Below, piece by piece: positions 35,756 to 38,138 of a stretch of DNA of 38,138 nt. The notes under the pieces were generated by a model. It was not told the origin of the DNA and ran no database searches. It saw nothing but the letters and a program-made list of their open reading frames with translations. Every line of letters begins with the position of its first letter. Position 1 is the first letter of the stretch. The translations under genes were made by a program, and so were the position numbers. The stretch comes from Armatimonadetes bacterium CG06_land_8_20_14_3_00_66_21. Lineage in GTDB: Bacteria > Armatimonadota > Abditibacteriia > CG2-30-66-41. Where the stretch lies: NCBI GenBank assembly GCA_002779825.1, contig PEVN01000372.1:1-38138 (forward strand). The letters are read 5' to 3'.

Positions 35756-36532
35756 TCACGCCAGCGGATCGCCCTCTCGCGGTCGGTCATAGACACCCCG
35801 CGCCACGTTCCACCGGACGCCGAACAGCTCTCGCATCATGGCCAGCGCGTGCTTCACCGGATGAACGCGGCTGTCGGGCGAGTCGATCCACGTCACCGGA
35901 ACTTCCTTGATCGCGTAGCCGAAGCGGCTCGCGAGGCACAGCACCTCGGCGTCGAAGGCGAAGCCATCGAGGCGCTGGACGGCAAACACGCGTTTCGCCA
36001 CTTCGCCCCAAAAGTACTTGAACCCGCACTGGGTGTCGACGACGCCGGGCACGGCCAGCGCTTGCACGAACTTGTTGAACGTGCGCCCCATCATTTCGCG
36101 GTACCACGGCTGCCGCTGGGCCAGGTTCGACTCCGGCAGGGCGCGCGAGCCGATGGCGACCCCGGCGCCTTCCTCCCGAACGGCCGCTCGCAGCCGAGCG
36201 GTCTCCTCGATGGGCGTCGACAGATCGGCGTCTGAGAACAGCATGTCGGTGCCGGTGGCCTTCAGCATGCCGTGGCGGACACTGTAGCCTTTGCCGCGAT
36301 TCCGGCCGTTCTCCAGCACGCGAAGTGCCGGCCAGTTGGCGGCATAGTCACGGGCCAGCGCCACCGTCCCGTCGGCGCTGCCATCGTCAACGACCAGGAT
36401 CTCGGTGGTGTACTCGATCGAGGCGAAGTACTCCCGCACCCGCTCCAGCGTCGGGCCCAAGCGCTTCTCTTCGTTGTACGCCGGGATCACCACCGACAGG
36501 TCGGGTGCAAGCGGCGCCGCGCGTTCGTCCAT
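35756..36532 (-). CDS. GT2 glycosyltransferase, dolichyl/polyprenyl-phosphate type
   Basis: 258 residues from ATG 36532. It has the GT-A fold motifs VVIPAYNEE, VVDDGSADGT and SDADLSTP (metal-binding DxD region), as in dolichyl-phosphate beta-glucosyltransferase and related polyprenyl-phosphate transferases. It lacks the C-terminal membrane helices found in some relatives. It probably transfers a hexose to a lipid carrier for envelope or protein glycosylation; the acceptor is unknown. A -10 box TACAAT (36574-36569) lies 30 nt before the start. Confidence 0.86.
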   Translation of the reverse strand: MDERAAPLAPDLSVVIPAYNEEKRLGPTLERVREYFASIEYTTEILVVDDGSADGTVALARDYAANWPALRVLENGRNRGKGYSVRHGMLKATGTDMLFSDADLSTPIEETARLRAAVREEGAGVAIGSRALPESNLAQRQPWYREMMGRTFNKFVQALAVPGVVDTQCGFKYFWGEVAKRVFAVQRLDGFAFDAEVLCLASRFGYAIKEVPVTWIDSPDSRVHPVKHALAMMRELFGVRWNVARGVYDRPREGDPLA

Positions 36533-36568
36533 GTTCTCACGCTGTCTCTCGGGGCGGCGAAACCATGG

Positions 36569-36591
36569 ATTGTAGCGGATGGGCTGGGAGG
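36569..36591 (-). promoter_or_regulatory. Putative promoter for the GT2-ileS cluster
   Basis: TACAAT (36574-36569) is a good -10 box; the hexamer 17 bp upstream is a poor -35 match. The start would be near 36562. It lies in a 248-bp gap (36533-36780) in which I otherwise see only small GC-rich hairpins such as GGCCG/CGGCC. Confidence 0.45.
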
Positions 36592-36780
36592 CGGGAAGGG
36601 GGGGCAGCGTCTTCTCGTCGGGCTGGTCCAGGGCTGCCCTGGGCTTGAACACCCCGGCGAACGGAGGCACGAGCCTGTGTGCGACGCCCGCAGGGGCCGC
36701 TGCCTCACGGCCGGGGTCGGGTTACTCCCGGTGCTCTTTCCGCACCCGAGGCCTTCCTTCCCTCGAACCGAGCATTCCCC

Positions 36781-37584
36781 TCAACTGCCCGTCGACCGGT
36801 AGTGCCGCACCCCGACCTGCCAGACCTGCAGACACACCGTCAGGAACAGCACCCCGGTCAACGGCGCCACCCACCGGAACCACTCGGGGGAACCGACGAC
36901 GGGATCGTCGCGGCCGAGAAGGGCGAGAACCGGGAAGTACGAGACACAAGCGAGGGGGACGACGTACGCGAAGAACCTGCGGAACCACGGGCGGTAGAGA
37001 GACAACGGGTACTGCCCGGTCTCGGTTCCGCCGTAGGTGACGGTGTTCATCAGCTCCAGCGACTCGGTCGTCCAGAAGCAGAGGGTCGCCTGCAGGACGA
37101 ACAGCCCGTAGAAGAGGCACGCGCCGCCGAGGATGGCGAACAGTGCCAGCCCGATCTTCGGGAGCGACCACTGGACGGTCAACGCGTTGGCGGCCCAGAG
37201 CAACACGATCAACGCCTGGGTGAAGCGGCCGAGGCGCATGCGTGACAGCTCCTGGGCGGCAACCTGCAGGACCGTGGAGCGCGGCCGAAGCAGCAGTCGG
37301 TCGAAGTCGCCGGCTCTGACCATCCAATCGAAGACATCAAACCCGCGCCCGCTCCCCTCGGCAATGGCGAAGGCCACGCCGATGAGGCCGTAGAACAGCG
37401 CGATCTCCTCCAGCCGCCAGCCTGCCAACGACTTGAACCGGGCGAACAGCGCCCAGATGCCGAGTACCTCGCTGCCGGTCGCCACGAAGTGCCCGAGCAC
37501 CAACATGACGAACGAGGCGCGGCACTCCATCTGCGAGCGCACGGAGAGGCCGAGATAGCGGAAGTAGAGGCGGAAGTTGTTCAT
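36781..37584 (-). CDS. ABC-2 family transporter permease
   Basis: 267 residues with about six membrane segments and a short cytosolic start (MNNFRLYFRYLG). The pattern (LFARFKSLAGWRLEEIALFYG, split as LFARFKSL and WRLEEIALFYG; then GDFDRLLLRPRS, ETGQYPLSLY, YFPVLALLGR) fits the ABC-2 permeases (DUF990-like) that usually come as pairs with one ATPase. The partner permease lies 79 bp upstream; the ATPase would be beyond the window. The substrate is unknown. No ribosome-binding site stands out. Confidence 0.87.
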   Translation of the reverse strand: MNNFRLYFRYLGLSVRSQMECRASFVMLVLGHFVATGSEVLGIWALFARFKSLAGWRLEEIALFYGLIGVAFAIAEGSGRGFDVFDWMVRAGDFDRLLLRPRSTVLQVAAQELSRMRLGRFTQALIVLLWAANALTVQWSLPKIGLALFAILGGACLFYGLFVLQATLCFWTTESLELMNTVTYGGTETGQYPLSLYRPWFRRFFAYVVPLACVSYFPVLALLGRDDPVVGSPEWFRWVAPLTGVLFLTVCLQVWQVGVRHYRSTGS

Positions 37585-37634
37585 GGGGCAAGTGGCGAGT
37601 GCAGGCGGCAAGGCGCGCGGCGCCCGTCGAGCTT

Positions 37635-37661
37635 GTCTGACCTGTCCAACCGGTCTGACTC
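37635..37661. repeat. Three 9-bp repeats (GTCTGACNN) between the two permeases
   Basis: GTCTGACCT, GTCCAACCG and GTCTGACTC in tandem. It is the same unit as at 35702-35728 but in the opposite orientation and less exact. Both copies lie in intergenic DNA next to minus-strand genes. Confidence 0.6.
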
Positions 37662-37663
37662 CT

Positions 37664-38138
37664 TCATCCCCCCTGCACCACCAGCCGGTGTGTCCAGCGG
37701 CTGAGCAACCAGCGGCCGAACAGGATGAAGGCGGCCGTCCACACAAGCTGATGCGTCAACACCAGTGGCAGCTCCGTCGCCGCGAGGTTGCCGGTGAACA
37801 GGCGGAACGGCGGGTCCATCAGCCCGCGGAACGGAAGCAGGCTCAGTGCCGGCCGCAGCAACTCGTAGGCGACCTTTCCCGACCGGATCATGGCCCCGAT
37901 CTCCGCGTCGCCCCGGAGCGGGAACATAGCGAAGAACGCCTGCCCCAACCAGATGTAGGCAATGGTCTCCGCCAGCGACATCGGCAACGCGCTCGCCGCG
38001 TTGGCATAGAACGCCGCGAAGATCATCATGCGGATCAGCCCCCAGAACACCTGCGTGATTAGTACTACAACCGTACTTAGCGCGAATGTGCTCGGCGAGG
38101 GTCTCCTGACCCCGCCGCTCCCCGGACCGACAGGTCTC
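37664..38138 (-). pseudogene. ABC-2 permease, 5' end off window, with apparent internal deletion
   Basis: The open frame reaches the window edge without a convincing start; GTG 38050 would cut an N-terminal membrane segment (LSTVVVLITQVFWGLIRMMIF, split as LSTVVVLITQ and VFWGLIRMMIF). The part AETIAYIWLGQAFFAM...KVAYELLRP is typical of the first third of the partner permease in this family. Directly after AYELLRP comes ALSLLPFRGLMDPPFRLFTGNL, a C-terminal block (split as ALSLLPFRGL and MDPPFRLFTGNL). Family members carry about 110-120 residues with two to three membrane segments between these motifs. The tail ends normally in RLVVQGG. The frame is kept, but the product would lack its central segments and probably not function. 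Confidence 0.6.

Overview
The window is about 38 kb of high-GC bacterial DNA with dense coding on both strands. I see no rRNA, tRNA, CRISPR array, phage or plasmid genes. The mix of secreted carbohydrate-active enzymes, a large heparinase-like protein with a propeller tail, a DUF1573 lipoprotein and an ileS-dksA/traR-lspA-lgt-rluD-tgt gene string suggests an uncultured polysaccharide degrader, for example Armatimonadota-like or Planctomycetota-like. The phylum cannot be fixed from this sequence alone.

Layout. (1) 1-1748, minus strand: a sigma70-type promoter, a leader that matches the fluoride (crcB) riboswitch aptamer overlapping a U-tailed terminator, two tandem DUF6062 paralogues, then the start of enolase, cut by the window edge. 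Enolase is a classic fluoride target, so this reads as a fluoride-induced operon containing two uncharacterised Cys-rich proteins. It is the most interesting part of the window. (2) 1773-12326: polysaccharide breakdown. A secreted GH51 arabinofuranosidase faces a GH36 alpha-galactosidase gene that looks inactivated: a 141-bp palindromic element sits in it, and a deletion plus frameshift lies near its 3' end. A K+ channel with an RCK domain and a 1,628-residue heparinase II/III-like protein with discoidin-like and FG-GAP/propeller domains follow. (3) 12508-15866, plus strand: an aspartate/glutamate-type racemase, a 2,4-diaminopentanoate-dehydrogenase-like enzyme, and an rRNA m5U methyltransferase. 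(4) 15911-18558, minus: a degenerate RNase H-fold protein, a secreted Ig-like protein, and a xylose-isomerase-like sugar isomerase/epimerase. (5) 18734-25453, plus: a strong promoter and structured leader, a DUF1573 lipoprotein, an HD phosphohydrolase, and a secreted GH106-like glycosidase. (6) 25475-28569: a large lipoprotein diverging from an orphan LuxR-type response regulator. (7) 28603-36532, minus: a housekeeping cluster of GT2, ileS, dksA/traR-like, lspA, lgt, rluD and tgt, with several overlaps or short gaps that suggest translational coupling. (8) 36781-38138, minus: two ABC-2 permeases. The upstream one runs off the window and appears to lack an internal block.

Two genes (GH36 and the last permease) seem to lack internal segments relative to their families. 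Either there is real gene decay or the assembly dropped sequence; reads must decide. Short repeats (the GH36 palindrome and a shorter relative, and a 9-bp tandem repeat found at two sites) are the only mobile or repeat-like signals.
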